Part shown: positions 11,301-22,897 of the stretch, piece after piece
Layout of the letters: each line of letters starts with the position of its first letter
Numbering within the stretch: the first letter of the stretch is position 1
Assembly (NCBI GenBank): GCA_000310025.1
Contig: FN648499.1
Location: 53,731-117,730, forward strand
Direction of reading: 5' to 3'
DNA from: Ectocarpus siliculosus
Taxonomy: Eukaryota; Sar; Phaeophyceae; Ectocarpales; Ectocarpaceae
DNA length: 64,000 nt
The notes under the pieces: generated by a model
The model's database searches: none
What the model was told of the DNA's origin: nothing
Seen by the model: the letters and a program-made list of their open reading frames with translations, nothing else
Made by a program: the position numbers and the translations under genes

Positions 11301-12539
11301 CTTTCGTGCGAGGAAACCGTCAGAGAAAGCCGCTTTTGGAACTTTTCCCGCAGATGCGTTGTTAGCGTTACATGCTAGATCGACCCGACTTTGGATGGTT
11401 TTGACCATCTGGGAAGGACGGCAACGTCGCATGCGCCCAAAGTAACGCCGGTCGGATCACCACAGTCATGGTCATTCACTTGCCCGCAACGCGTTGCGGC
11501 GTTCGACAAGCATCGATCGGCGAGAGCAGTTCGTAGTATGGCACGTGGCTTGTCCAGCTTTTTTTTTTTTTTTTCTAGAGAATCCGGAACGTCATCGTGT
11601 CCGAATCGCAGATGATATCGAAGCATGGAAAGGCCGTGACTGGCCCAAAACTCGCACTTCTTGAATGACAGGAACTGTCGAGATCACCCCCCCCCTCCCT
11701 TTTTTTTTTTTTTTTTTGAAGAGGAAACCTGTGCGCTGAGAACTGACAGCACGGGTTCCCGTCAACATAGAAAGGCACACAGCATATATATATATTTCCT
11801 TTTCGGGGCCCAATTTGTATGGCCGCGTGTGAAATTACGTTACGAAGCAAACGTCGATTCGATGCTGTGTATCCAGGCGTACCGTCGAGAAAACATGACA
11901 GCGCACGGACCAACTAACACAACGTCTCGCCGGGCTTATCCAAGTGTAAGTCTACCTACTCACAGACGGGATTGCTAGCTACGGCGGAGTTGGTGTGCAT
12001 ATGGGTTGTTGGTGTTAGTTGGGCGTGCGCCACGAGGTACGTCAGTACGCGAGAGGCAAGGGAACTAATTCGGCATGTGACCATGTGGTGTTTACATAAA
12101 ACAACCCGGACGATCACTACTTACTATTATGTAGTTGTGTGGTGTGCGTGTTGGACGCGCAACCCCAAGGGAAAAAGGAACCAACCAACGACATGTATTT
12201 ATGTGGTGTGCACGTTGGACACGCAATCCCAAAGGAAAAAGGCACCACCAAACGGCCATATGTGGCCAATGTATGAGGCACAAGCTACATGAGATACAAG
12301 ACAGCACGTGACGGGCGCCCAGATATTCCCTAGTTGGGAGGGATACCTCCAACGCGGTCGCATGCGATGCGGGTGAGGTGAGGTGATATGTATATTAGCC
12401 GCCATTACGGCAATCGGATGACGTAATTGTAATGGCGTAGGGGTACAACGGCGTGTACAGCCAATGAGACGTAGCGGCAGGGCACCGGCAGCGGCGCGCC
12501 GCGACGACACCAATTCATCACAACGACAACAGCTGTGAG

Positions 12540-13345
12540 ACGATGAATAACCACATCAGCGCGGGGAAATGCAGCAGTAACCTCGTGAGTGCAACTGTCT
12601 GTGCAATAGATGCATAACCGTGTGTAACAGCCACCAAGGGGGGACTGTAACCAAGGAAACCACGCCAGCGTGTGGTTCTACAGCATTGTCCGACATGAAC
12701 GATCGAACGGCGTGTACCAGCCAGCACAACGCAAACAATCTGCGGGGAAATATGAGCGTGTCTTGTGTGTAAGGATTTCGTCATGAGGCCAACTGCTTTC
12801 GCCATAATAGCTGGACAAAGGTGTAGCAGTCAACCGAGGTAGCGGTGAGACAGCTGACAATCACATCGGCGGTGTACAGCAGCGACAAACACCAAAAACA
12901 AAAATCTACCGACGGTCGCAAGCATAGCGGCGTATGCTACAGGCAGAGTCTGCTGCGGGCAAAACATCAGCGTGTTTTGCAGGGATTTCGTCATGAGGCA
13001 ACTGCTTGTGCAACGATGGCTATACAACGGCGTGTAACAGCCAACAATTGTAACAAACAAATCTACCGACGGTCGCAAGCATAGCGGCGTATGCTATAGG
13101 CAGAGTCTGCTGCGGGCAAAACATCAGTGAAGAAAATGCGTGGACAACAACAGTTGGGCAATGGCGTGTAGCAGCTAACAACCACCATGTCGATACAGTA
13201 CCTGCACAAACGTAAAAGCACAGCAACACGTAAACCTGCTGTGGACAAACATCAGCGTGTCTGTGTACCGGGGTTTTCGTCATGAAGAAACTGCGTGCGC
13301 AATGATAGGGGGGTGGGCAACGGCGTGAAACAACTAACCATTGCA
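12540..13345. repeat. Degenerate repeat cluster in the YR element interior
   Basis: A block of about 65 bases (CTACCGACGGTCGCAAGCAT and on) occurs at 12903-12970 and 13064-13130. A second word, GGATTTCGTCATGAGGC, occurs near 12773, 12983 and 13271 in varied form, and AACGGCGTGTAACAGCCAAC recurs near 12610, 12715, 13024, 13163 and 13319. Spacing is uneven, so this is an old tandem array broken by insertions and deletions. No protein is recognised across it. Confidence 0.6.
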
Positions 13346-15291
13346 ACGAAGCAATCAGTCACCTGTGCCACAGAAAACATAAGACCGTACATATACATGC
13401 ATGGTCTAAGTGTCCGCAGAGTACATGTAGATGTATCCGTGCCAAAGAGGACTGCGGAACATCTTCCGACATCCATACGGTACATATGACCACCGACATC
13501 GCAGTGCAAACGTATGGTACGACCAGACCTCTCTCGTAGTCTTCTAAAGAGAAGCGCGCGTAGCGGCACAGCCATCAAGACGTAAGAGTCAAGGTGCTGA
13601 CCACACCATCAGCGCGTGTGCAGCAGCGATCAGCAGTCGATCCGTCCAAATCGAACAAAACATTCGTGAGCACAACAACTGCGCATTCAAATAGACATAG
13701 CTGTAATGTAAACAACAGCAAATTAACCCTTGACAACAGCAAGGTGAAACTGCTGTATCGATAACAATCAAGGGAAAGGCAACAACCATTCCGGCGTGCG
13801 TGTGCAGCCGCACTCAGTCCAAACGAAATAAGACAGTCGTGAGCACCGTGAGGACACAGCGTGTGCAAGAGGGATCGGAGAGCGGCACAACGGTTTGCAA
13901 TAGTTTGCAACATCCAACGAGACGTAACTAACTGTGAAACGTCTGACAGCAACATCGGCGTCTTATGTGCAACAACAGCTGTACCGTATCAGTGCAAAAC
14001 GAACAAGACAGCAGTCATCAGAGAACAAGCTGTCTGTGTCCGGCGACCCGCAGTCAAACGAATTAATTGTGTTGATTGCGCGACCTTCATGGGAGAACGA
14101 ACGTCGACACAACGAACGGTGCGCGCACCGAATTGTATAAAAAGAGAGTGTAGCTGAAGCAATAACCACACAAGAAGGAGGCACTCCTTCGTGGTGCGAC
14201 CCCAGGCCGCCTCATCAGTGTGTATGGCAGACATACATGTGTGAGACCAAGCAGCCATGTGCGCCCCAGAGTTGTGGACAAACCGAACACCGAGCAGGTG
14301 TTCCACGGGCAACATTCGTGCGTGTGTCAACGGCAGTGCTGCATCGATCGCAACGGAACCATACAAGCGTGCCATCCGACACACGCCGCGCGCGCATGTC
14401 TCCGCGCGGACAGACAGCCTAGCACGGGCATGACACGTCAACTTGGAGTACGACGTCATACCCCGAAGAAAACTCGCACGCGAACCAACGGGTGCAGGTG
14501 TCAGCACGAAACATTCGTGTGTGTGCATTTTTTTTTTTTTTTTTTTCGAGAACTAGCAAGTCCATAACGTAGGTATGTTCCGCAGAAATCAATGATGCAT
14601 GTCCGCACATAAGACCACCATGGTTGCCGTGTCCACCTTCAAGAATACCGCCAAACACCATCCTGCACGCGGCACAGGGACGGACACCGATATGGCGGTG
14701 CAGACAAAACGGTTAGGCTACAGTGTGGCGAGACCTACCAGCGTAGTCTATATATTTCGAAGGGCGTGGAGGAGGAAAACTCGCACCACAAAGATTGGCA
14801 CACAACTTGTACATGAGTGTGTGTGTGTGTGTTTTTTTTTTGTTTTTTTTTCATTCCATTGGCACGAAGCGGGCATCGCACCTCTGGTTTGTCGTGTGCC
14901 CAGTGAGCAGCGCTGTTGGAAGAAGCGGCACCCAGATTGGGCACTCCCCCCCAAACGCAAAAGCACGTCCTTTAACAACGAGCCCTGATCGCTCAACTCA
15001 TGCGGTTGTGGTCAAAGGACCCCCCCAAGGTCCAACGTAGCCGCCCCCGTGCCCGGCACCAGCGCGGTGTAGCACGGCGAAACATAGGCCGCGATGGTCG
15101 CGTCCACGAACATGGCCGTCTAGCGGTCAGGTTGAGGAGTGGAGGTAAAAGCGGGCCTACCGGTGAGCGCGCAGTCGCTGTGGGGCCGAGAGAGCCACCG
15201 CCAAGCAGTCGCCGAAGCCACCGCGGCAGAACGCCGCGTGTTGCGAGGCGGCCTGTTACTCTCTCGAGTATTTCCTGTCTCCTCGATAGCT

Positions 15292-15417
15292 CCGGCGTAT
15301 TTCGGGAGAGAGAAAGGGGACTGAACAAGGTAGAGTCATTTTCCAACATGCTTCATGGGATATCTGACTCTTCCCGATTTCGTTCCGAAATCCGGATTCG
15401 TCTCAAATCCGAGATTA
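15292..15417. repeat. Split direct repeat A1 of the YR element
   Basis: Nearly identical to 9711-9826 and in the same direction. It marks the right-hand end of the element; the sequence after GAGATTAC differs from that next to A2. Confidence 0.8.
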
Positions 15418-18400
15418 CCCCTCGGAACCGGAAAAAAAAAAAATGGAACCGAAAAATTTCTGCGTTATATATATTGGGGCGGGGACATATAATATAAGGG
15501 GTGAACACACGTAGGGTCATAGGGGTCGTCCTGTATACAGCCAGGCACAACCCCTACAGCCGCGACAAGGAACACATAGCCCACCCACTAGCACAGTAAC
15601 ACTACAGATGGAAGGGCAGCAGATCCCCGAAGCCAAACGGGCCCGCAGGTCCGCGCACCCGAGCTAGAGGCAGTGGTGAAAACTCCCATGTGCTGCGGGG
15701 AAACAACAGCAGGCTGAACACAGCAGCGGCGTAGGTGGGGTCCGAGGAGGTTCCCGCGACAGCAGCAATGACTGCGTCGCGTTCGATGGACATAAAGCCT
15801 CACGGTACCACGGGAGGGGACGACCAGGACGCGCCCTTCGAAGACCCGTAGGATGCTCTGGGTTTTGGAACTCGGAAGTTGCTGCAGCGGCTGCCAACGA
15901 AGACGTACTGCACAGCAGGTGAGCTCTTTCTCCACATCAGGAGATACGACATACGCGTGCTGCAGTAACACAGGAGTGTAGGTCACTGAGTAAAATGCAG
16001 CAGCCTTGGGATGCAGTACAAGGTTTGGGTTGTGGACGGCCGAACACGCAGTGTAGAATAGACAGTTTAACCAAAAATGACAGCTACGCTCGTGTTTGTC
16101 ACCCCCCCCGGGTTTTGTACCAAAAATATAATCCGAAAAGAGGTTCCAACGCATGCAGCTTTCGGCACGAATAAAAAATACATGTACCACTGGAGCCCAC
16201 GTCTAGACTATGCATACGAGCCATTTGGTGAGCGCTTGCGACCTTCGGACATTTGCCGTATTTGGTCGACGCGGCAATATTTTTCGTCACAGTCAGTACG
16301 CTACAGTACGTCACCGAGCACAGAACTTGAGTGTATGACGTCTGTACCGCAGTCAATATGAAAATACTGCTGTAGGTACAACAAAGATCCAAGTCTAGCT
16401 TGCTGTAGACCACGCTCGAGTACTCCGGAGTACTGCCTTCCGTTGTCATTGCAGCTCTTGATACACGCAGGAATGATTCGGGCGGGCAGGGGATTCTTTC
16501 GTTTCGAAGGATCAGCGTACATAATATTTCTCCATGTGCTGCTGTAGTTTGTTTACTGCCGAAGTGCCGACGGAATATAGTGGGAAGATGCCCCTCATCA
16601 CCATAGTACGTAACTCATGACCGCCCCATAACAACGCACGCACATATACATCCATGGCATTTAGAAGAGTTTCGTGCTTTCAACCGCGCTTAGACTGACG
16701 TAAAGTCATTGGTCTGCCGGTTAGCGCGGTCGATGCTAAAAATGAACGCACACACACCAAAACATGGTCCCACACACCCCGCACGAACGCGAAAAAAATA
16801 CACAGCAGCACCAATAAATACGCGGCCCATCGCGCTTGCTTACAGCAAGCAACAAGATAGTTTACGATCTGTACTTGCAAGACTCTCCTCCTCTCCTTGC
16901 GTTCGCACTGTTCACACAAGACCCCTGGCTAAAGCTCGACAGTCAACGTTGTTTCTTGACCCATTTCAGGTTTCTAGCACCTCACGGCTCTTTTGAAACG
17001 TCAAACGAAGGATTGTGGCGATCGGTTCCACCGAGTTTTCTCTTCACGTTTTGTTTTTCAACTCTTCCATACAGGAAACCAGCGACCGGCGCATGACTTA
17101 AGGCAAAGGTTTGCACAATAGCCTGTTCGACGCGAATTGGAAAGGACGGTACACAACCAGACATTTTGCGTGCCATGCACATGCACGTGTTGTTTATTGT
17201 GTTGGGGGCGAACGGGTTCAACGGCGTCATGGAGGTGTTGGGGCGGGGCGCCATTCTGTCGGCCCGTTACCGTTGATACCTCTGTGCAGCGTGGCAAGAC
17301 AACGGTGTGTTGTGTTTCTCCTCGATTTTATGTTCTGCTCTTCGGGGTCAGATGGTCTCTACTTCGTTTTTGTCCTACTTTCGTGCATCCTATGTAGGAT
17401 GGGGTTGGAGTTGGAGGATGACCTCACGGCCTTGAAAGTATCACTCCCGAGGAGCCGGCTTCTTGTGCTTGAAAATATCAGTAACGTTTTTTGTATTGTC
17501 ACACCCCAACACAGGCGGTTTCGCTCTGTCTTCATGGCGTTTTTTGTTTTTGTTGGATGGGGGTGGGTACGTTGCATTCATCTTAGGAACGCTTGGAAAA
17601 GCGACTCGTTTTTATCGGTCGTTTCTCGAGGGTCCCGCCGCAGCAACAATTGTTTCTGATCGCGGGGACAAACAGCTTGAGTACTTGGTGCATGATTTCC
17701 ACGCGACGAAACTAGGACCCAGCCTGGTTGAGAGGCTGTAACAGGCGTCACCAAACTCGAATGAAAATCCAAAGTGCTCGATCGAACTACGTACCCGCCG
17801 ACAAGTAGCCGAGGCTAAGTGAGGTAGGGTCCTCTTTTCCACGGCAAGGTGCCGAAAAAATGCATACATTCCTGAAAATCGCAGGAACACGACGAACGTG
17901 CCCTAGTCCTACGTCGCAAAACCCAGAGTCGTGTTTATTGCAGACTCGGACCTCCACTTCCAAGCGTGTTAACCTTGGCGCACGTCCAACAGTCCCTCTA
18001 TACAAAACGACCCGCTCCGAGGATCGTCCTCACACCCGAAAAAGGAGAGTCGGAGCCTACGAGAACCCCTTGACCGCCTCGTTTGCCTGTTTGCGATGGA
18101 GACGAAGACAAGGACGGAGTCAGGAAGTGCATATAGGGTACGGTCACAACTATATACAACTAGATGTACGCACAAGGACTGGCATGAAGAAGACTATCAT
18201 GACCAAAATGTCCAGCGGTGTTCATACAGTAGCAATCCACCGCGGAGCGTCTTGCTTCCTGCTAGTATTTCACAACGTCATGGAGTAGAGCGGACCCTTT
18301 CTTGATTCCTCCTGGTATCATGGAACTGAGCGGGGCAAGTGCACGAGGAGGTAGATCTTCAAGTTTCGCGGAGTGGAGTGGAACGGTCGGTACGTCGTTC

Positions 18401-19900
18401 AGTATATTTTCACTGAGTGATAAGAATTCTTACACCAGAGGATGAACCGCGAGAACCCGGGGCCTTGGCGACTGTGCACCATCAGACGGTGTAAAAAGTT
18501 ATACGGAAACATGACGGAGTTTTTACCTGTGTGTCGTGAAACATTGTGTTGGATCTTTGGCACGGTGTGCGGGCCGTTTTTTTTGTATCGGTTCAGTTGG
18601 GGGCAAACGCTCATGGAACGAACCGTTTTTTTTTTATGTCACGGAGCAATTGTTATCATTTGGAAAGGTCACGGGGCGTAGTGATGGTAAACCTCCAACT
18701 CCAATAAAAAATCGCTCCGTGAACACCCATTCCTGCAAATTTCATACTAGTGAACACGAAAATCACAAGGCCACTACCTCGACGACGGTGCGGAACACGG
18801 CAGGATCATCATCTCCCGCACCCTAATTTCCACCACTGCTCGGCGTCCCTCCTTCCGCCCCTTCCTGTCGCGCCAAACGCAAGGTCTACCGGGCGTGGAC
18901 AAGTGGTCTGTCGGTCCACCAACACTCCTCCGGCCGCTCCTTCTCTCGTACCAGACAGGTCACTGCGGTGTCCATTGAGATCCATCCGCCCCAGTTGACC
19001 TCCGCTCTGGCAAGGGTACGCCCAGATGTATCCATGGAAGTCGAAACGTAACGCTAAGCCTACCGCCGCCTTGCCTCCAGCGGGGAACTGGGGCTGTCCA
19101 AAGACTCTATCCTCAAGTGGCGTTGGCACTTCGTGCCGCCGCGCAGGTGGGGCAGAGTCTTTCCAAACTATGTCATATGAAAGCTATTGTCTGGGGAATC
19201 GTTTGAGCCATCTTGGACCTAAATGTGAAGATTTGGCGGTTACAAAAACGCCCACATAGGTACACTTACCGCGGACTGCTGTACAGGGATTTTGGTACAA
19301 CAAAGAACTTTTGCATTATCAGTTCTTTCGGCTCGAAACTTGGTGAAATACCCAGAGCATAGCTAGTAGGATCATATGCTACCGAATTCCTGGTGCTGTG
19401 CTCGACCTATCGATACCCAGGTGTGTGGGTGTTCCTTCCCATGACGGCCCCGTTTGGTGCCGCAACGGAGCCCCCTCTTCACCGTCGTAAGACGTATAGC
19501 TAGCAATACGTATCTGAGAATCCGACGCATCCAAACGACTCTCCAGTACATGGGCTGCTTTTAAATACCCTCACGAACGACTAACGCTCTCTGTAACGTA
19601 AGCTAGGACGAGAGCGCCGTCCTGTGCTTATGCTATGGTCCGCCGAAAAGTACATGCAACCAGCACCGATTTCCGCGAATCTGGTTGCAGCTGAGCTACC
19701 GCAGTCAGCGGTCAGCAGTGTTGCGAGTGTAGAGAACAGAACCCACCTGCGGTTTCATCCAGCGCCTTGTCCTCGTCTCGCAGTGGTCCACAAAAGTAGC
19801 GGGTGCCGGTCTCTGAAGGGGCCGTTTTTGGGACCAAAAGGGGGTTTCCCGCCGTTCTAAAAGCTTCATATTTTGTTTTTCCGAAACGGAACCTGCCGTT
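15418..19900. other. No recognised gene
   Basis: Open frames up to about 200 codons exist on both strands (for example near 15.6-16.2 kb minus and 17.1-17.7 kb plus), but none shows a known domain, convincing exon borders or a clear strand preference. Near 16.71-16.78 kb a stretch (GGTTAGCGCGGTCGATGCT) resembles the inside of the 7.79-9.44 kb transposon (7.96-8.01 kb), so a relative of that element may lie here. A GC-rich block at 18.8-19.15 kb is open on the minus strand for about 105 codons and could be an exon, but nothing supports a product. Confidence 0.4.
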
Positions 19901-19904
19901 CTTC

Positions 19905-21835
19905 AGTCCCTCAAGTGAGTCCTCACTCGTAACATCTCCTATCCCCCACCTTCGAAAGAAAACGGGTGGGTGGGCGGGAGAAAAGCTACGAATTTCTGTA
20001 GCTAGGTCCAAACTTCGATGTAGCTAGCTGCTGCCCTCCTTGCCGCGTGGCCCTCCGTCGCGGTCCGCGTGTTACACACTGTGCATTCCTCAACACGTGG
20101 CCTTTTGGTCCAGTAGACACACGTTTATCAATCTCTTGCTGCAGGAGCAGGGAGGCAGCCGAATGAGAACTCCGTAAGACCGTTCTTTTTGTAGGACCCC
20201 AGAAATCCGAACCAAGACTACTGAACCAACACGCCTCCAGGGTGGCACAACAAGAACCCAAATACATACGTAGATCGGGGAGATGTTCCGAATTCGTCCG
20301 TGCCCAATATACTACAGCTTATTCGGTCTTCGACAACAAACTGTACTTTATTGTTTTCTTTCGAATTGCCTTGATTGATATTTCTGTGGCCTATGGAGGG
20401 AGACTTTCCCCGTACTACACGTACGTTCTGCACGGCACATAGCTTCTGCGGTATCCTAACGTGTCTCTGCTACTAAAACGCAAATTCTCCCTCCGAATAC
20501 TACCCCAGACGGGACCAAACTGTTGTACAGTAGCAGGCTCGGACCATGGGGCCTCCCAATGGTAAGCACTGCCATTTAGAAAACACCCAATTCGAAGTCG
20601 TGCGATATCTGTTTGGGGATACAACAGTAGAATCCATCAGCTCGTACGATGTCGTACAAAACCCTTATATCACCAGTATAGAACTCGTGCGATATACACC
20701 CTGCACGTAATTTGGCCGCGAAACGGGACGGCACAGCTCAGCCGTTGGGCTTCGTGCCGCGCTGCCCGCCTAGAAAAATCCCCAAATTGGAGGACTCAAA
20801 GAGTTACTCCACCAAGAAGCGCAACGGCGAGCGCTACCTCAGAGAGACCATAGTCAGTCTTTTCGGCGGTGGCGTGCAGTACCGATGGCCAGCTGTGGTG
20901 CACTATGAAGCGGTAAGTGTCGTTTGCCTTGCCCTTCTTCATCGCCATTGGCCCGAGCCATATGGTGGTTTCATGGAGTTGCTTGCTTCCCGCCGTATCT
21001 TGGGGTAACCGCGAAATTATTCGCATGATGCCCGGGAGATCTCACTAAACGGGAAAACAGGACGAATAGCACGAGGTAGAAAAAAACGAAGAAAAGTGAC
21101 AGGGCTACTGTATCGTGCAGCCCGGGTTTCCGAATCTCGTGGGCATCCGAACATATTTTAGCCGGGACAGGTTGCATGAGATCAAACGACGTGCGAGGTA
21201 TGGTGTCGTTTTTGTTTATTTCTTCGGGGGGGGGGGAGGCTGGGGGTACGCGGCGCCACGTGGAATTCCTTCTAGCGGTTGAGCTTACGGCGCGGCCCAT
21301 GATAGACAAGCAATGGGACCGCGTAGCACGTGGCTTCATCACAGGAAAGGAAATAGTGGCTTCACCGCGGTTGTCTCTGTAGATATCGTCGAGCGTCAAT
21401 TATTTGTCTCGTAATTATTTGTCTCGTATCCGATAATCAGGAGCAAGCTGACCGGCAAGCACATGACAATGCCGACCCGAGGCATTTTATCCACAATTGT
21501 CCCCACCCCCATCATGGGTCCATTTTGGAAGACGCGTTGTCAATGGTGTAGTTTCTCGAAGGTCCAATAATGGAGAATTCCTGGTGTTGCTGCATACTAC
21601 GCCAAGCTTGGTGGGAAACCCAGATACTCCTACCATCCTGAACGTGTTGGAGAAGGGAAAGGGCATGTAGTTCGAACTTGACTCTGCGCTCTCGCCGCTA
21701 TGCTTCGCTGGAGACATGACCAGGTTTGATATGAAAATTCCCGGGTATCTTTCACCCACAGTAGATCGATTCCAACCATGCGACCGAAGCGATTTAGGTG
21801 GCCAATGCCACTACACTATTACATCTTCGGAGTAG
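19905..21835. repeat. Large dispersed repeat, copy A
   Basis: From about 20.01 kb this matches 51.53-53.11 kb in the same direction, with shared landmarks CTTCGATGTAGCTAGCT, GGGAGATGTTCCGAATT, CGTGTCTCTGCTACTAAAAC, CGGGACGGCACAGCTCAGCC and, near the right end, GACTCTGCGCTCTCGCCGCTATGC. Local gaps are common. The first part (about 19.91-20.01 kb, with the near-palindrome AGTGAGTCCTCACT) is shared with copy C at 50.3 kb instead. No transposase, RT or terminal inverted repeats are recognised. It is a middle-aged, non-coding dispersed element of unknown class. Confidence 0.8.
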
Positions 21836-22690
21836 CTTTGTCTCGATTAAACAAACAGACGTGCATGTGTGCAGAAGAATTGCATGTGCACACACACACC
21901 ACGAACAACAAAACGTGCTTGGCGGAGATGTTGCATCGTTGAATGCAGCGGTTCGGAAACATCACACCGGGAGATACTACTCGACCTTTGGATGCTTTCG
22001 TTCCCCAAAATCTAGGTCTTGATAACGTATACTCGACAACCGAGAAACTATTGCCGTGTTCGGCGCCAAGTTAGAATGGTGTGGCGAGGAACTGTCTTCG
22101 AAACCTCGGTGCGGAAATATCAGCAACGGGCCGATGCATGAGGCGTGACTCATACCTTTCGCCCCAAGAACAAAATGCACAAATAATGGGCAAGGGTATC
22201 AGCGTCTTGCACAGGGGCGTTCCCCCTTTTCCCTCCACACAGCGTTTGTGGGCAAGGTAAAACAAATCTTCTCAAGTTTTCTCCCACGATGATAATCAGC
22301 TGTTTCTTTAGGATATTGACTGTCGGAGCCGTGTATACAAGTTCATGGTCGCCGGGTTTAGCATGGAATTACAGTAGTGCTCAGTTTTTTTTTTCACTAA
22401 GGACTCGCACGCTTTTTTGCATGTTTCGTTTGGTGTCACTAGACTATATGAAAGCAGTCTAGGTGTGATTTCAGCAACTTCTCCGTACTCTAGAACGCAT
22501 CTGAACGGAAGAGAAGCGCGTTTGTGACGCACGTCGGTGCTGTCACCGAATACGGACGCAGCCATCTTGCATGAGCGTAGCGATGGGCAACAGCGAACCG
22601 TTCGAACGAGGTTCCGGGCAAATAAATTGGGATGCTTGTTGTTTTCATGTGTCTATGGCGGCGTCAGCTTTCGTGAGAAACCGACACGAG
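21836..22690. other. No recognised gene
   Basis: Nothing convincing is seen on either strand. Frames are short and there are no exon-like GT-AG boundaries around conserved-looking peptide. Confidence 0.4.
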
Positions 22691-22790
22691 TAATTTTGGG
22701 ATACTCCGGATCCGACTACCTGCGGAGTTTGCGACTATGCAGCAGCGGGCAGGGCTAGGTCCAAACTCAGCGACAGGGCACGGTTCGTGC
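22690..22790. repeat. Single unit of hairpin minisatellite
   Basis: One diverged unit (ACTCCGGATCCGACTACCTG through CTCAGCGACAGGGCACGGTTCG) of the array found at 26.04-26.28 kb and 26.79-27.14 kb. Confidence 0.65.
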
Positions 22791-22897
22791 GATTGATTTT
22801 TGTAATATTTAAATTTAATATGTATACAAGGTCCCCCCTTCGGGACGTTGTGTCAGGCCCCCTGGGGGTGACGCAAGTCGGAAAGGAAGTAGTGAAG

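Larger units (their letters stand above)
9472..15417 (-). mobile_element. Decayed DIRS/Ngaro-like tyrosine-recombinase retrotransposon
   Basis: Two independent signs agree. First, the ends are split direct repeats: on the minus strand the order is A1 (15417-15292), internal region, B1 (9904-9827), A2 (9826-9711), B2 (9547-9472), the A1-internal-B1-A2-B2 plan known for Ngaro/PAT elements. Second, the internal region holds islands of RNase H (about 11.1-11.3 kb) and a tyrosine-recombinase-like segment (about 10.2-10.6 kb) in the order expected for the family. Gag and RT cannot be read; 11.5-15.2 kb is non-coding with degenerate repeats and poly(T) tracts. The copy is heavily decayed, with too many interruptions to count, and old. 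Confidence 0.65.

Noticed and set aside
15588-16190. Minus-strand frame of 200 codons as a gene
   Set aside because: Composition is Cys/Arg/Ser-rich without a recognisable fold; three overlapping frames compete.
17111-17659. Plus-strand frame of 182 codons as a gene
   Set aside because: No domain, no convincing exon borders, overlapping frames on the other strand and hydrophobic low-information composition.
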